Shown: piece by piece, positions 41,189 to 49,493 of the stretch
Numbering within the stretch: the stretch's first letter is position 1
Layout of the letters: each line of letters opens with the position of its first letter
Source: Mesorhizobium loti CJ3sym
Lineage (GTDB): Bacteria > Pseudomonadota > Alphaproteobacteria > Rhizobiales > Rhizobiaceae
NCBI RefSeq assembly: GCF_000472785.1
Contig: NZ_AXAL01000017.1
Location: 62,001 to 126,000 of the forward strand
Direction: 5' to 3'
Length of the DNA stretch: 64,000 nt
The notes under the pieces: generated by a model
Databases searched by the model: none
The model's input: only the letters and a program-made list of their open reading frames with translations
What the model was told of the DNA's origin: nothing
Program-made: the position numbers and the translations under genes

Positions 41189-42994
41189 ATGGCAGGCGCC
41201 CCCACCAGAAAGAAGAAATTTCGCTCGCAGGAGTGGTTCGACAACCCCGACAATCCGGGCATGACGGCGCTCTATCTGGAGCGTTACCTGAACTACGGAC
41301 TGACGCGCGCCGAACTGATGTCGGGCAAGCCGCTGATCGGCATCGCCCAGACCGGCTCGGATCTGTCGCCTTGCAACCGGCACCATATCGAGCTCGCCAA
41401 GCGCGTGCGCGAAGGCATCGTCTCGATGGGCGGCATCCCCTTCGAATTCCCCTGCCATCCGATCCAGGAGACCGGCAAGCGCCCGACCGCCGCACTCGAC
41501 CGCAACCTTGCCTATCTCAGCCTGGTCGAAGTGCTCTACGGCTATCCACTCGACGGCGTCGTGCTGACCATCGGCTGCGACAAGACCACGCCGGCGCTGC
41601 TTATGGCGGCGGCCACCGTCAACATTCCGGCCATCGCACTGTCGGTCGGCCCGATGCTCAATGGCTGGCACAAGGGCAAGCGCACCGGGTCCGGCACCAT
41701 CGTCTGGGAATCGCGCCAGCGCCTGTCGGCCGGCGAGATCGGCTATGACGAGTTCATGGACATTGTCGCCTCGTCGGCGCCGTCCACCGGTTATTGCAAC
41801 ACCATGGGCACCGCCACCACGATGAACTCGCTGGCCGAGGCGCTGGGCATGCAACTGCCGGGCTCGGCCGCCATTCCCGCTCCCTACCGCGAGCGCGGCC
41901 AGATTTCCTACGAGACGGGAAAACGCATCGTCGAGATGGTGCATGAGGATCTGAAGCCGTCCGACATCATGACGCGCAAGGCTTTCGAGAATGCCATCGT
42001 CGTCAATTCGGCCATCGGCGGCTCCACCAATGCGCCGATCCATCTCAACGCCATTGCCCGCCATCTTGGCGTGCCGCTTACCAATGACGACTGGCAGCAG
42101 ATCGGCCTCAAGGTGCCGCTCATCGTTAATCTGCAGCCGACAGGCGAATATCTCGGCGAGGATTACCATCACGCCGGCGGCGTGCCGGCCGTGGTTGCCG
42201 AACTGATGAAGGGCGGGCTGTTGCCGCATCCCGATGCCCTGACCGCCAATGGCAAGTCGATCGGCGACAATTGCAAGACAGCGGTCGTGGAAAACGCCGA
42301 CGTCATCCGCAGCGTCGACAACCCGCTGAAGGCCAATGCCGGCTTCATCAACTTCAAGGGCAATCTGTTCGATTCGGCGATCATGAAGATGAGCGGCATC
42401 TCGCCGGAGTTCCGCGAGCGCTATCTGTCCAACCCCAAGGACCCGGAAGCTTTCGAAGGCAACGCCATGGTCTTCGACGGCCCCGAGGATTACCACGCCC
42501 GCATCGACGATCCGGCGCAAGGCATCGACGAGCACACGATCCTGTTCATGCGCGGTGCCGGCCCGGTCGGCTATCCCGGCGGTGCCGAGGTCGTGAACAT
42601 GCAGCCGCCGGCCTATCTCATCAAGAAGGGCATTCATGCGCTGGCCTGCATCGGCGATGGCCGCCAGTCGGGCACGTCGGGCTCGCCATCGATCCTCAAT
42701 GCCTCGCCGGAAGCTGCCATTGGCGGCGGACTGGCGCTGCTCAAGACAGGCGACCGCGTCCGCATCGATCTCAGGAAGGGCACCGCCAACATCCTGATCA
42801 GCGACGACGAGATCGCCAAACGGCGCGCGACGCTGCAGAGCGATGGCGGCTACCACTATCCCAAGCACCAGACGCCATGGCAGGAAATCCAGCGCGGCAT
42901 GGTCGACCAGTTCGATGAGGGAATGGTGCTGAAGCCGGCGGTGAAATACCAGGATGTCGCCCACACCAGCGGCGTCCCTAGGGACAATCACTGA
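41189..42994 (+). CDS. xylD: IlvD/Edd-family sugar-acid dehydratase (xylonate dehydratase-like)
   Basis: A 601-residue iron-sulfur dehydratase, patterned closely on Caulobacter XylD (RFRSQEWFDNPDN-like start, TGSDLSPCNRHH, GCDKTTPALLMAA, SSAPSTGYCNTMGTA, GDGRQSGTSGSPSILN). It would dehydrate a sugar acid such as D-xylonate or L-arabonate in the cytoplasm. ATG at 41189 follows GGAG; a GTG codon lies directly before it. No other sugar-acid catabolic gene is adjacent, so the substrate is inferred from the family only. Its 3' end runs into a short direct repeat (42981). Confidence 0.86.
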   Translation: MAGAPTRKKKFRSQEWFDNPDNPGMTALYLERYLNYGLTRAELMSGKPLIGIAQTGSDLSPCNRHHIELAKRVREGIVSMGGIPFEFPCHPIQETGKRPTAALDRNLAYLSLVEVLYGYPLDGVVLTIGCDKTTPALLMAAATVNIPAIALSVGPMLNGWHKGKRTGSGTIVWESRQRLSAGEIGYDEFMDIVASSAPSTGYCNTMGTATTMNSLAEALGMQLPGSAAIPAPYRERGQISYETGKRIVEMVHEDLKPSDIMTRKAFENAIVVNSAIGGSTNAPIHLNAIARHLGVPLTNDDWQQIGLKVPLIVNLQPTGEYLGEDYHHAGGVPAVVAELMKGGLLPHPDALTANGKSIGDNCKTAVVENADVIRSVDNPLKANAGFINFKGNLFDSAIMKMSGISPEFRERYLSNPKDPEAFEGNAMVFDGPEDYHARIDDPAQGIDEHTILFMRGAGPVGYPGGAEVVNMQPPAYLIKKGIHALACIGDGRQSGTSGSPSILNASPEAAIGGGLALLKTGDRVRIDLRKGTANILISDDEIAKRRATLQSDGGYHYPKHQTPWQEIQRGMVDQFDEGMVLKPAVKYQDVAHTSGVPRDNH

Positions 42995-43025
42995 CTGCTC
43001 CGGGGACAATCATTTGATTGCTCCG
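42981..43025. repeat. Short direct repeat at the xylD-like 3' end
   Basis: Two imperfect copies, GGGACAATCACTGACTGCTCCG (split here as GGGACAATCA and CTGACTGCTCCG; 42981-43002) and 43003-43025 (GGGACAATCA then TTTGATTGCTCCG), followed by a fragment AGGACA. The stop codon lies inside the first copy, so the last residues (GVPRDNH) are encoded by it. It may be a remnant of an inserted sequence. Confidence 0.6.
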
Positions 43026-43059
43026 AGGACAGTGTCTGTGCGCAAGTACTTACATTAAC

Positions 43060-43099
43060 GACAAACGGCGGCTTGATCCGGATCAAGCCGCCGTTTGTC
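43060..43099. other. 40-base perfect palindrome between xylD-like and chrB
   Basis: Bases 43060-43099 form a perfect palindrome with 20-base arms and no loop (left arm starts GACAAACGGCGG, centre GATCCGGATC). It lies 66 bases after the xylD-like stop and 118 before chrB. As RNA it would be an extremely stable hairpin, but there is no T-run. It could be a rho-independent-like stop for the upstream gene or a protein site for the chr genes. A TTGACA (43104-43109) follows at once. Confidence 0.7.
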
Positions 43100-43217
43100 A
43101 TCCTTGACAAGCGCGCCCAACAAATCCACGATCATGACCAAGGGGTGCATCGCGACGACCCCGTGAGGCGTCAGCCCAACGTTCGCGTCCAAGCTTCTCT
43201 ATCAGGAGGTGGACGCC

Positions 43218-44042
43218 ATGCCGTCAACAACCGCTATCACCGTATCGCAACTGTCCCGGCTGGTCGGCCTGCCGGGTGCGCCTGCAATCATCGATGTTCG
43301 CATCGATGAAGATTTCGACGCCGATCCGCGCCTGCTGCCGGCTTCGAGCCGGCGTGATTTCAAAACCGTTTCGACTTGGGGATCCGAATTTGCCGGCAGG
43401 CAAGTCTCGATCGTCTGTCAGAAAGGTCAAAAACTCTCGCAAGGCGTGGCCGCATGGCTGCGGCACGAAGGAATTTCCGCTGAATCTCTCGAAGGCGGCT
43501 TCGAAGCCTGGCGCGAGGCAAATGGGCTTTTGGTCCGCACCGAAAACCTGCCGCCGCGCGATGAAAAAGGCCGTACCGCGTGGGTGACGCGATCCCGCCC
43601 GAAGGTCGACCGCATCGCGTGTCCCTGGCTGATCCGGCGTTTCGTCGATCCGCACGCGGTCTTCCTGTTTGTCGAGGCGGCCGAGGTGGCTGCCGTGGCC
43701 GACCGCTTCACGGCCGTGCCCTTCGACATCGACACTGTGTTCTGGAGCCATCGCGGCGAACGCTGCACCTTCGACACGATGATCGAGGAATTCGGCCTGC
43801 AATCCGCGGCGCTCGATCGCCTTGCCGTGATCGTGCGTGCGGCCGACACGGCGAGCCTCGATCTGGTGCCCCAGGCCGCTGGCTTTCTGGCTGCCTCGCT
43901 TGGCCTGTCGCGGATGTTTCGCGACGATCTGGAACAGCTGGAAGCAGGCATGCTGCTCTACGATGCGTTCTTCCGTTGGTGTCGCGACGCCACCGAGGAA
44001 ACGCACAACTGGCCCGCTGCTGGCGCGGGCAAACCGTCGTGA
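43218..44042 (+). CDS. chrB: Chromate-resistance regulator with N-terminal rhodanese domain (ChrB-like)
   Basis: A 274-residue two-domain protein. Residues about 5-110 are a rhodanese-like domain with candidate Cys67 in IVCQKGQKLSQG; residues about 120-265 are the ChrB domain (SRPKVDRIACPWLIRRFVDP, RCTFDTMIEEFGL). ChrB proteins sense chromate and regulate chrA, or assist resistance. A perfect AGGAGG lies 8 bases before the ATG at 43218. It overlaps chrA by four bases. Confidence 0.85.
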   Translation: MPSTTAITVSQLSRLVGLPGAPAIIDVRIDEDFDADPRLLPASSRRDFKTVSTWGSEFAGRQVSIVCQKGQKLSQGVAAWLRHEGISAESLEGGFEAWREANGLLVRTENLPPRDEKGRTAWVTRSRPKVDRIACPWLIRRFVDPHAVFLFVEAAEVAAVADRFTAVPFDIDTVFWSHRGERCTFDTMIEEFGLQSAALDRLAVIVRAADTASLDLVPQAAGFLAASLGLSRMFRDDLEQLEAGMLLYDAFFRWCRDATEETHNWPAAGAGKPS

Positions 44043-45430
44043 GCGCTCTTGCCCCGGAAGATAGAGTGGTGACCATCGAGGCGCCGGCTGCACCGACTTT
44101 TGCCGAAGCCTTGAAGGTCTGGGCGAAGATCGGATTGCTCAGCTTCGGCGGACCGGCCGGGCAGATCGCCCTGATGCATAAGGAATTGGTCGAGGAGCGG
44201 CGCTGGATCGGCGAACAGCGTTTCCTGCATGCGCTGAACTACTGCATGCTGCTGCCCGGCCCGGAAGCCCAGCAACTCGCCATCTATATCGGTTGGCTGC
44301 TGCACAGGACGATCGGCGGCCTTGTCGCCGGCATCCTGTTCGTAGTACCCGGCGCGCTCGTCATGCTCATCTTGAGCAGCCTCTACGTGCTCTATGGCGA
44401 CATGCCGCTCGTCGAGGCGCTTTTCCTCGGGGTGAAGGCGGCGGTGCTTGCCATCGTCATCGAGGCGGTGATCCGCATCGGCCGGCGCGCCCTGAAAAAC
44501 CCAGCCATGGTGCTGATCGCGGTTGGCGCCTTCATAGCCATCTATGCGTTGAATGTGCCGTTTCCGCTCATCATCGTGCTGGCGGGCCTGACAGGATGGC
44601 TGGGAGACCGCGTCGCTCCCGGCCTGTTTTCCGGCTCCGCGCATGGCAAGGGCGATGTTGCCGACATCAAGGGAGCGGTTGACCTGATGTTCGAGCGCGG
44701 CGAGCTGACCCATGTCAAACCGACCAGATGGCATGCGCCGCGCACGGTTGCGATCTGGCTGCCGATCTGGCTCGGGCCTGTTCTCGTGATCTGGTGGTTC
44801 ACCGGCTCTGCCAGTGTATGGACCGAGATAGGCAGGTTCTTCAGCCTGATGGCGGTCGTCACCTTCGGCGGCGCATACGCGGTGCTGGCCTATGTCGCGC
44901 AGGCAGCCGTCCAGTCCTTCGGCTGGCTCGCCCCCGGTGAAATGGTCGATGGTCTCGGGCTTGCCGAGACGACACCAGGTCCGCTCATCCTGGTGTTGCA
45001 GTTTGTCGGATTCATCGCCGCGTTCCGTCACTCCGGCTCACTGAACCCGTTGCTTGCCGGATCGCTTGGAGCGCTGCTGACCTTGTGGGTGACGTTCACG
45101 CCGTGCTTCTTCTGGATATTCCTCGGCGCGCCCTATATCGAGGCGCTGCGCGGCAACAAGGCATTGTCGGCCGCGCTCGGCGCGATCACCGCAGCAGTTG
45201 TCGGCGTGATTATGAATCTCGCTCTGTGGTTTGCCTTGCACGTCGTTTTCCGTGAGGTGCACGCAATGAGTCTGGGCATGAATGTGCCGGTGCTCTCGTC
45301 GATCGACTGGCGTGCGGCGCTGCTTTCCTGCGCCGCGATGATCGCCATCCTGAAGCTCAGGATAGGCATGCTGCCGACACTCGCCGGATCGGCTCTTGCC
45401 GGTGTCTTGTTGTTGGCGGTAGGAGGCTAG
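44039..45430 (+). CDS. chrA: Chromate efflux transporter ChrA
   Basis: A 463-residue long-chain ChrA with two homologous membrane halves (first SFGGPAGQIALMHKELVEERRW, second TFGGAYAVLAYVAQAAVQ; both with the PGP-type motif LLPGPEAQQ / TTPGPLILV). It exports chromate across the inner membrane. GTG at 44039 overlaps the chrB stop; GTG codons at 44066 or 44069, behind GGAAG, are possible alternatives. The C-terminal third has further helices, as in the long form. Confidence 0.93.
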   Translation: MSALAPEDRVVTIEAPAAPTFAEALKVWAKIGLLSFGGPAGQIALMHKELVEERRWIGEQRFLHALNYCMLLPGPEAQQLAIYIGWLLHRTIGGLVAGILFVVPGALVMLILSSLYVLYGDMPLVEALFLGVKAAVLAIVIEAVIRIGRRALKNPAMVLIAVGAFIAIYALNVPFPLIIVLAGLTGWLGDRVAPGLFSGSAHGKGDVADIKGAVDLMFERGELTHVKPTRWHAPRTVAIWLPIWLGPVLVIWWFTGSASVWTEIGRFFSLMAVVTFGGAYAVLAYVAQAAVQSFGWLAPGEMVDGLGLAETTPGPLILVLQFVGFIAAFRHSGSLNPLLAGSLGALLTLWVTFTPCFFWIFLGAPYIEALRGNKALSAALGAITAAVVGVIMNLALWFALHVVFREVHAMSLGMNVPVLSSIDWRAALLSCAAMIAILKLRIGMLPTLAGSALAGVLLLAVGG

Positions 45431-45495
45431 ATCTTCGCCTGCCTTTGTATTCCGCTTGCGCACCACCTAAGTGGCTGGAAACGGATTGGACCATC

Positions 45496-45894
45496 ATGGC
45501 GCAACGACGCTCTTCCCTCGGCTTCCTCGGCATGTTCGGCCGCTCGGGTGATCTGAGGCAACTCGACGACGCCTTACGCGGCGCCGACTTGCATCCTGCC
45601 CTTGTGCCTGAGGGGGTAAAACTCACCATCGTCAATCTGATGAAGGATCGCTGGCCCAACGAGCCGCCCAGCCAGGCCTATCCGGACGTGGCGCAACTGT
45701 TCAGCTATTGCGTTGCCGGGCCGGAAACCTTCGAAAGCTCGCATGGCTTGCAGCTTCGGCAGGGCGTGGAACGCCGGATCGAGGCCGCGGTGGAGGCCGG
45801 CGACAGCTTCGACGCGCAAATCGTGCTGATGGCGCTGCACGCCAACCTGATCAATGCCGAAGTCGTCGAACGCTACGGGCTGAGCATGGACTAA
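45496..45894 (+). CDS. Small protein of unknown function
   Basis: A 132-residue soluble protein that starts MAQRRSSLGFLGMFGRSGDL, and has a leucine-rich, mainly helical body (QLDDALRGADLHPALVPEGV). I do not recognise a family. The last third (VLMALHANLINAEVVERYGLSMD) is helical. It lies 65 bases after chrA in the same direction, so it may be a last gene of the chr unit, but that is uncertain. The ATG at 45496 follows GGA. Confidence 0.7.
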   Translation: MAQRRSSLGFLGMFGRSGDLRQLDDALRGADLHPALVPEGVKLTIVNLMKDRWPNEPPSQAYPDVAQLFSYCVAGPETFESSHGLQLRQGVERRIEAAVEAGDSFDAQIVLMALHANLINAEVVERYGLSMD

Positions 45895-45915
45895 TCTATT
45901 TTGACGGGAAGGGGC

Positions 45916-47505
45916 CTACCCGCCCATATTGGCGCGCGGCAGCTTGATCATGTCGCCGAAGCGGGCGCGCAGTTTGTCGTCGAGCGGCTTCGGCACATGG
46001 CGCGGGAAACGCTCGGCAAGGACGCGTTTCTTCTCGATGATCGCGCGCTGCAATATGTCGGGCCGACCCTTCTCGTTCCATTCCTTCGGTGAAAAGCGGT
46101 CGCCGACGGCCGGATAGAAATACTCGGTCTGCATCAGCCGCAGCGTCTGCTCGTTGCCGAGATAGTGTCCAGGCCCCTTCAGGCAGACGTCAGTGATGGT
46201 GTCGATCGACAGCGATTCATCAGACACTTCGATGCCGCGCACGCAGCGCAGGCAATGGCCGAGCATGTCATTGTCGATGATCAGGCTTTCCAGGCAGAAG
46301 CCGAGCAGCGAGGCATGCATGCCGGCGGATTCATAGACCAGGTTGAGCCCGGCAAGACCGGCCATCACGTCGGTGATGCCTTTCTCGTAGCCGGACTGGA
46401 TGTCGGGCAGTTTCGAATCCGTCATGCCGGCGGCCGAACCGCCCGGCAGATCGTAGAACTGCGCCATTTGTGCGCAGGCAGCAGTCAGCACCGCCTGTTC
46501 GGCCGAGCCGCCCGACATGGCGCCTGTCCGCAGATCCGACACGAACGGCCAGGTGCCGAAGATCGCCGGATGCCCTGGCTTGATGGCATTGACATAGACC
46601 AGACCGGCCAGCACTTCGGCCACCGCTTGCACGACGGCGCCGGCAATTGCCGCCGGCGCGGTGGCGCCGGCCTGTCCGGCCGACAGCAGCAGGATCGGGA
46701 TGCCGCCCTCGACACAGGCTTCGAGCACGCCGCAGGCGTCCTCGGCGAACTTCATCGGCGGCACGACGAAGCAGTTGGAGTTCGACACGAACGGCCGGGC
46801 GCGGAAATTCTCCTCGCCGCCGGCAATCGCATAGAGCATCTCCAGCGCCGGCTGCACATTCTCACGCACCGTGAACGAGGTGCCGACATGCTTGGACGTG
46901 CCCATCACGCAGGCGTAGAGCGTGTTGAAGTCCATTTCGAGCGGATCGGGAATGTCGCGCGGCACCATCGGCCGCTGGAAGAAATGGATGTTGTCGAGCC
47001 CTTCGACGAGGCGGGCGGCATCATAGATGTCCTGCAGCAGCGATTCGCGATATTCGCGCTTCTCGACATCGACCAGATGCACCGCGGCGCCGGCCGTGCC
47101 GTAATGCACACGCTTGCCCTGGATCAGCATGTCATGTTTCGGATCCTGGCCGTGCAAGGTGAAATTCCGCGCTGCCTTCTTGATCGTGTCGAGCACCAGT
47201 GCGCGCGGAAAGCGAATACGGCCATCATCGCCATAGGTGGCGCCGGCCTGGGTCAGCGCCTCGATGCAGGAGGGGATGGCATTGGCGAAGCCGACGGTCT
47301 CCAGGAGCGTCAGCACCGCCCCGTGGATGCGTTCCTGGTCGGTGTGCTTCAGCGGTCCGTAGCTGCCGCCTTCGAGGCCGGCGCGCACAGGCTTGATGTC
47401 GTCGGCCAGGGGCGCTGCCCGCATGGCACGACGCGCTTCGCGTCCACCGGAGCGGCGCGAGCGCTGATCCGCCGCCGCTTCCTGCTTTTCAAGAACTACT
47501 GACAT
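45916..47505 (-). CDS. MttB-superfamily (trimethylamine/betaine methyltransferase-like) protein, non-pyrrolysine
   Basis: A 529-residue protein of the MttB superfamily (COG5598 type): ERIHGAVLTLLETVGFANAI near the N-terminus, LVEGLDNIHFFQRPMVPRDI, and VSNSNCFVVPPMKFAEDACGV in the barrel. It reads through without an internal TAG, so it is the non-pyrrolysine type, whose known members demethylate glycine betaine, proline betaine or carnitine-like quaternary amines to a corrinoid protein. No corrinoid-protein gene is nearby. The MocR regulator gene lies 192 bases upstream in the same direction. Confidence 0.9.
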   Translation of the reverse strand: MSVVLEKQEAAADQRSRRSGGREARRAMRAAPLADDIKPVRAGLEGGSYGPLKHTDQERIHGAVLTLLETVGFANAIPSCIEALTQAGATYGDDGRIRFPRALVLDTIKKAARNFTLHGQDPKHDMLIQGKRVHYGTAGAAVHLVDVEKREYRESLLQDIYDAARLVEGLDNIHFFQRPMVPRDIPDPLEMDFNTLYACVMGTSKHVGTSFTVRENVQPALEMLYAIAGGEENFRARPFVSNSNCFVVPPMKFAEDACGVLEACVEGGIPILLLSAGQAGATAPAAIAGAVVQAVAEVLAGLVYVNAIKPGHPAIFGTWPFVSDLRTGAMSGGSAEQAVLTAACAQMAQFYDLPGGSAAGMTDSKLPDIQSGYEKGITDVMAGLAGLNLVYESAGMHASLLGFCLESLIIDNDMLGHCLRCVRGIEVSDESLSIDTITDVCLKGPGHYLGNEQTLRLMQTEYFYPAVGDRFSPKEWNEKGRPDILQRAIIEKKRVLAERFPRHVPKPLDDKLRARFGDMIKLPRANMGG

Positions 47506-47697
47506 GGAGACACTCCACCTTTTCTCGGAAACAGGGCGGCGGTTGGTCCACCATCGGCTGCTTCTTCCCCTTTGTGCCCCGACTATGCCGCCGGCATTGG
47601 CACAGACTATGGGCCAGCCGGTCTGGTTGCATATGCCAGTGCTAAAGGAGTCGAAGCCGCACCCGTGCGACTCCGGTCAAAGGATCGAGCGAATGGA

Positions 47698-49191
47698 TCA
47701 GGCAGCTGCCGGCCTGCGACCGGCCGCGGTGGCGAGTTCCCGTATGCCTGGCTCGATGTGCTGCAGCGCGATCGAGGAAATGCCCAACCGCATGAAACGC
47801 GAGGGCTTTTCGGTGCGGTCGAAAAAGCGGTCGCCGGGCTCGATGATAACGCTGCGCGAGGCCGCGGCCTCGGCAAGACCGCGGGAATCGGTGCCGCGCG
47901 GCCCCTCGAGCCAGAGCGACGTGCCGCCGGCCGAGTCGGTCGAGCGCCATTCGGGCAGGAAAGCCGAAATCGCATGGACCAGACGCTTGCGCCGCTCGTC
48001 GAAGGCGCTCGACAGTCGCCGCACCAGCGCTTCGTGATGGCCGAGCGACAGGAACAAGGCGACGGCACGCTGGTTGTTCGCCGGCGGATGCCGCAGCATG
48101 AAACGACGCAGCGCCCTGAGCTCGGAAATCAGTCCAGCAGAGGCAACGATGTAGCCAAGCCGTAGGCCGGGAGCCAGCGTCTTCGACATCGAGCCGACAT
48201 AGACGACGCGGCCGGAACGATCGAGGCTCTTCAGCGCCTGCTGCGGCGCCTCATCGAGAAGCTGGCTGTCATAGCCGTCCTCGATGATAATCTGGTTGTG
48301 CCGGTTGGCGCGCGCCAGCAGATCCTGCCGCCGCTCCGCCGAAAGCGGCACCATGGTCGGGCAATGGTGGCTGGGCGTAACGAATACGAAGCCGGAATCA
48401 TTGGAAATAGAGGAGGTTACGATGCCGGACTGGTCGACCGGCACCGGCTGGATCTCGGCGCCCGCAAGCCGGAAGATCGAGCGTGCGTCGGGATAGCCGG
48501 GGTCTTCCATCGCCACCTTCGAGCCTTTGGTCATCAAAAGCGTCGCCAGCATATAAAGCGCGTTCTGGGCGCCCAGCGTGACGATGATTTCGTCCGGGTT
48601 GGCGAAGATGCCGCGCCGGGGCAACAGCCGCGCCTGGATCTGCTCGATCAACAGCGGATCGTCGCGGTCGACCATATCGGACGCCCAGTTGCGGATTTCG
48701 AGCACGGCCAGCGCCATGCGGTTGCACTCGCGCCACTCGGCGGTCGGGAACAGCGTCGGGTCGAACTGGCCGTAGACGAAGGGATAGGACGACTTGATCC
48801 AGTTCTCGTGCTTGGCCGGCGGCGGCATGTCGCTCGCGGCAATCTGCCGGCGCGCCTTCCAGTCGATCTCGTTGGCCTGGTCGGGCGCCTTCTGGTGCGG
48901 CTTGGCCGGCGTCGCCAGCACGTCGGGATTGACGAAATGGCCGCGCCGCTCGCGCGCCACCAGGAAACCCTGGTCGACGAGCTGCTGGAAGGCCAGCACC
49001 ACTGTTCCGCGGGCCACGCCGAGTTTTTCGGCCAGGATCCGGCAGGAGGGAAGCGGCATCGAAGCGGCGATCTGACGGTCGAGAATGGCGGCCACGATGG
49101 CTTGGCGGATCTGCGCCTGCAGGGTCTGGCCGGATTCAGCCGAAATCCGGAACAGGCCGGACCATATCGCCGTGTCGTTTCTCTGTGGCAT
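47698..49191 (-). CDS. MocR-type GntR/aminotransferase transcriptional regulator
   Basis: A 497-residue regulator: N-terminal GntR-type winged helix (about residues 15-80; LPSCRILAEKLGVARGTVVLAFQQL) fused to a class I aminotransferase-like domain with the PLP-binding Lys in GSMSKTLAPGLRLGY. Such MocR proteins bind PLP adducts of amino compounds. The ATG at 49191 has GAGGAA about 8 bases upstream. It is upstream of and co-directional with the MttB-type gene, its likely target; the gap of 192 bases has room for a promoter. Confidence 0.88.
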   Translation of the reverse strand: MPQRNDTAIWSGLFRISAESGQTLQAQIRQAIVAAILDRQIAASMPLPSCRILAEKLGVARGTVVLAFQQLVDQGFLVARERRGHFVNPDVLATPAKPHQKAPDQANEIDWKARRQIAASDMPPPAKHENWIKSSYPFVYGQFDPTLFPTAEWRECNRMALAVLEIRNWASDMVDRDDPLLIEQIQARLLPRRGIFANPDEIIVTLGAQNALYMLATLLMTKGSKVAMEDPGYPDARSIFRLAGAEIQPVPVDQSGIVTSSISNDSGFVFVTPSHHCPTMVPLSAERRQDLLARANRHNQIIIEDGYDSQLLDEAPQQALKSLDRSGRVVYVGSMSKTLAPGLRLGYIVASAGLISELRALRRFMLRHPPANNQRAVALFLSLGHHEALVRRLSSAFDERRKRLVHAISAFLPEWRSTDSAGGTSLWLEGPRGTDSRGLAEAAASRSVIIEPGDRFFDRTEKPSRFMRLGISSIALQHIEPGIRELATAAGRRPAAA

Positions 49192-49493
49192 GGAAGATGT
49201 TCCTCGATGGCCAGCTTTTTTCACTTGGCTGGACCAGTCGAATGTAACGGTGGCACAAGGGGTTGCGCCAATCAATTTTTCTGATCTTTGGGATTTATGC
49301 CAGTGATCCTTCCGCCGAAGTCAGGCGCTGAAATCCTCTTCGATCGACACATTGTGTCATCGCATCGTGATGCGATGCGGCATCGCCGCGTATTGACCGC
49401 ACGGAGTTCGGCTCAATAGTTGTGCCGCGACGACACGCGCCGGAAACATCCGGTCTGATATGGTGCGTCGAAAACGCCAGGAGCCCCCCGCCA
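49192..49493. other. Divergent control region MocR / pgi
   Basis: A 302-base divergent gap. Near the MocR gene is TTGGCTGGACCAGTC (around 49223-49237), including the short palindrome CTGGACCAG, a possible MocR site. Near pgi are two adjacent palindromes (annotated separately). No coding frame or RNA gene was recognised. Confidence 0.45.
49346..49377. promoter_or_regulatory. Two adjoining palindromes upstream of pgi
   Basis: GACACA-t-TGTGTC (49346-49358) is followed directly by CATCGCATC-gt-GATGCGATG (49358-49377); both are perfect inverted repeats that share one base. They lie 117-148 bases before the pgi start. They are probably regulator sites or a leader hairpin; the binding protein is unknown. 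Confidence 0.45.

Noticed and set aside
41117..43009. An open frame of about 630 codons on the minus strand opposite the xylD-like gene
   Set aside because: It is antisense to the dehydratase and shows no recognisable motif.
45916..47505. A possible in-frame TAG (pyrrolysine) in the MttB-type gene
   Set aside because: The frame is uninterrupted, and no pylTSBCD genes are visible, so this is the non-pyrrolysine branch.
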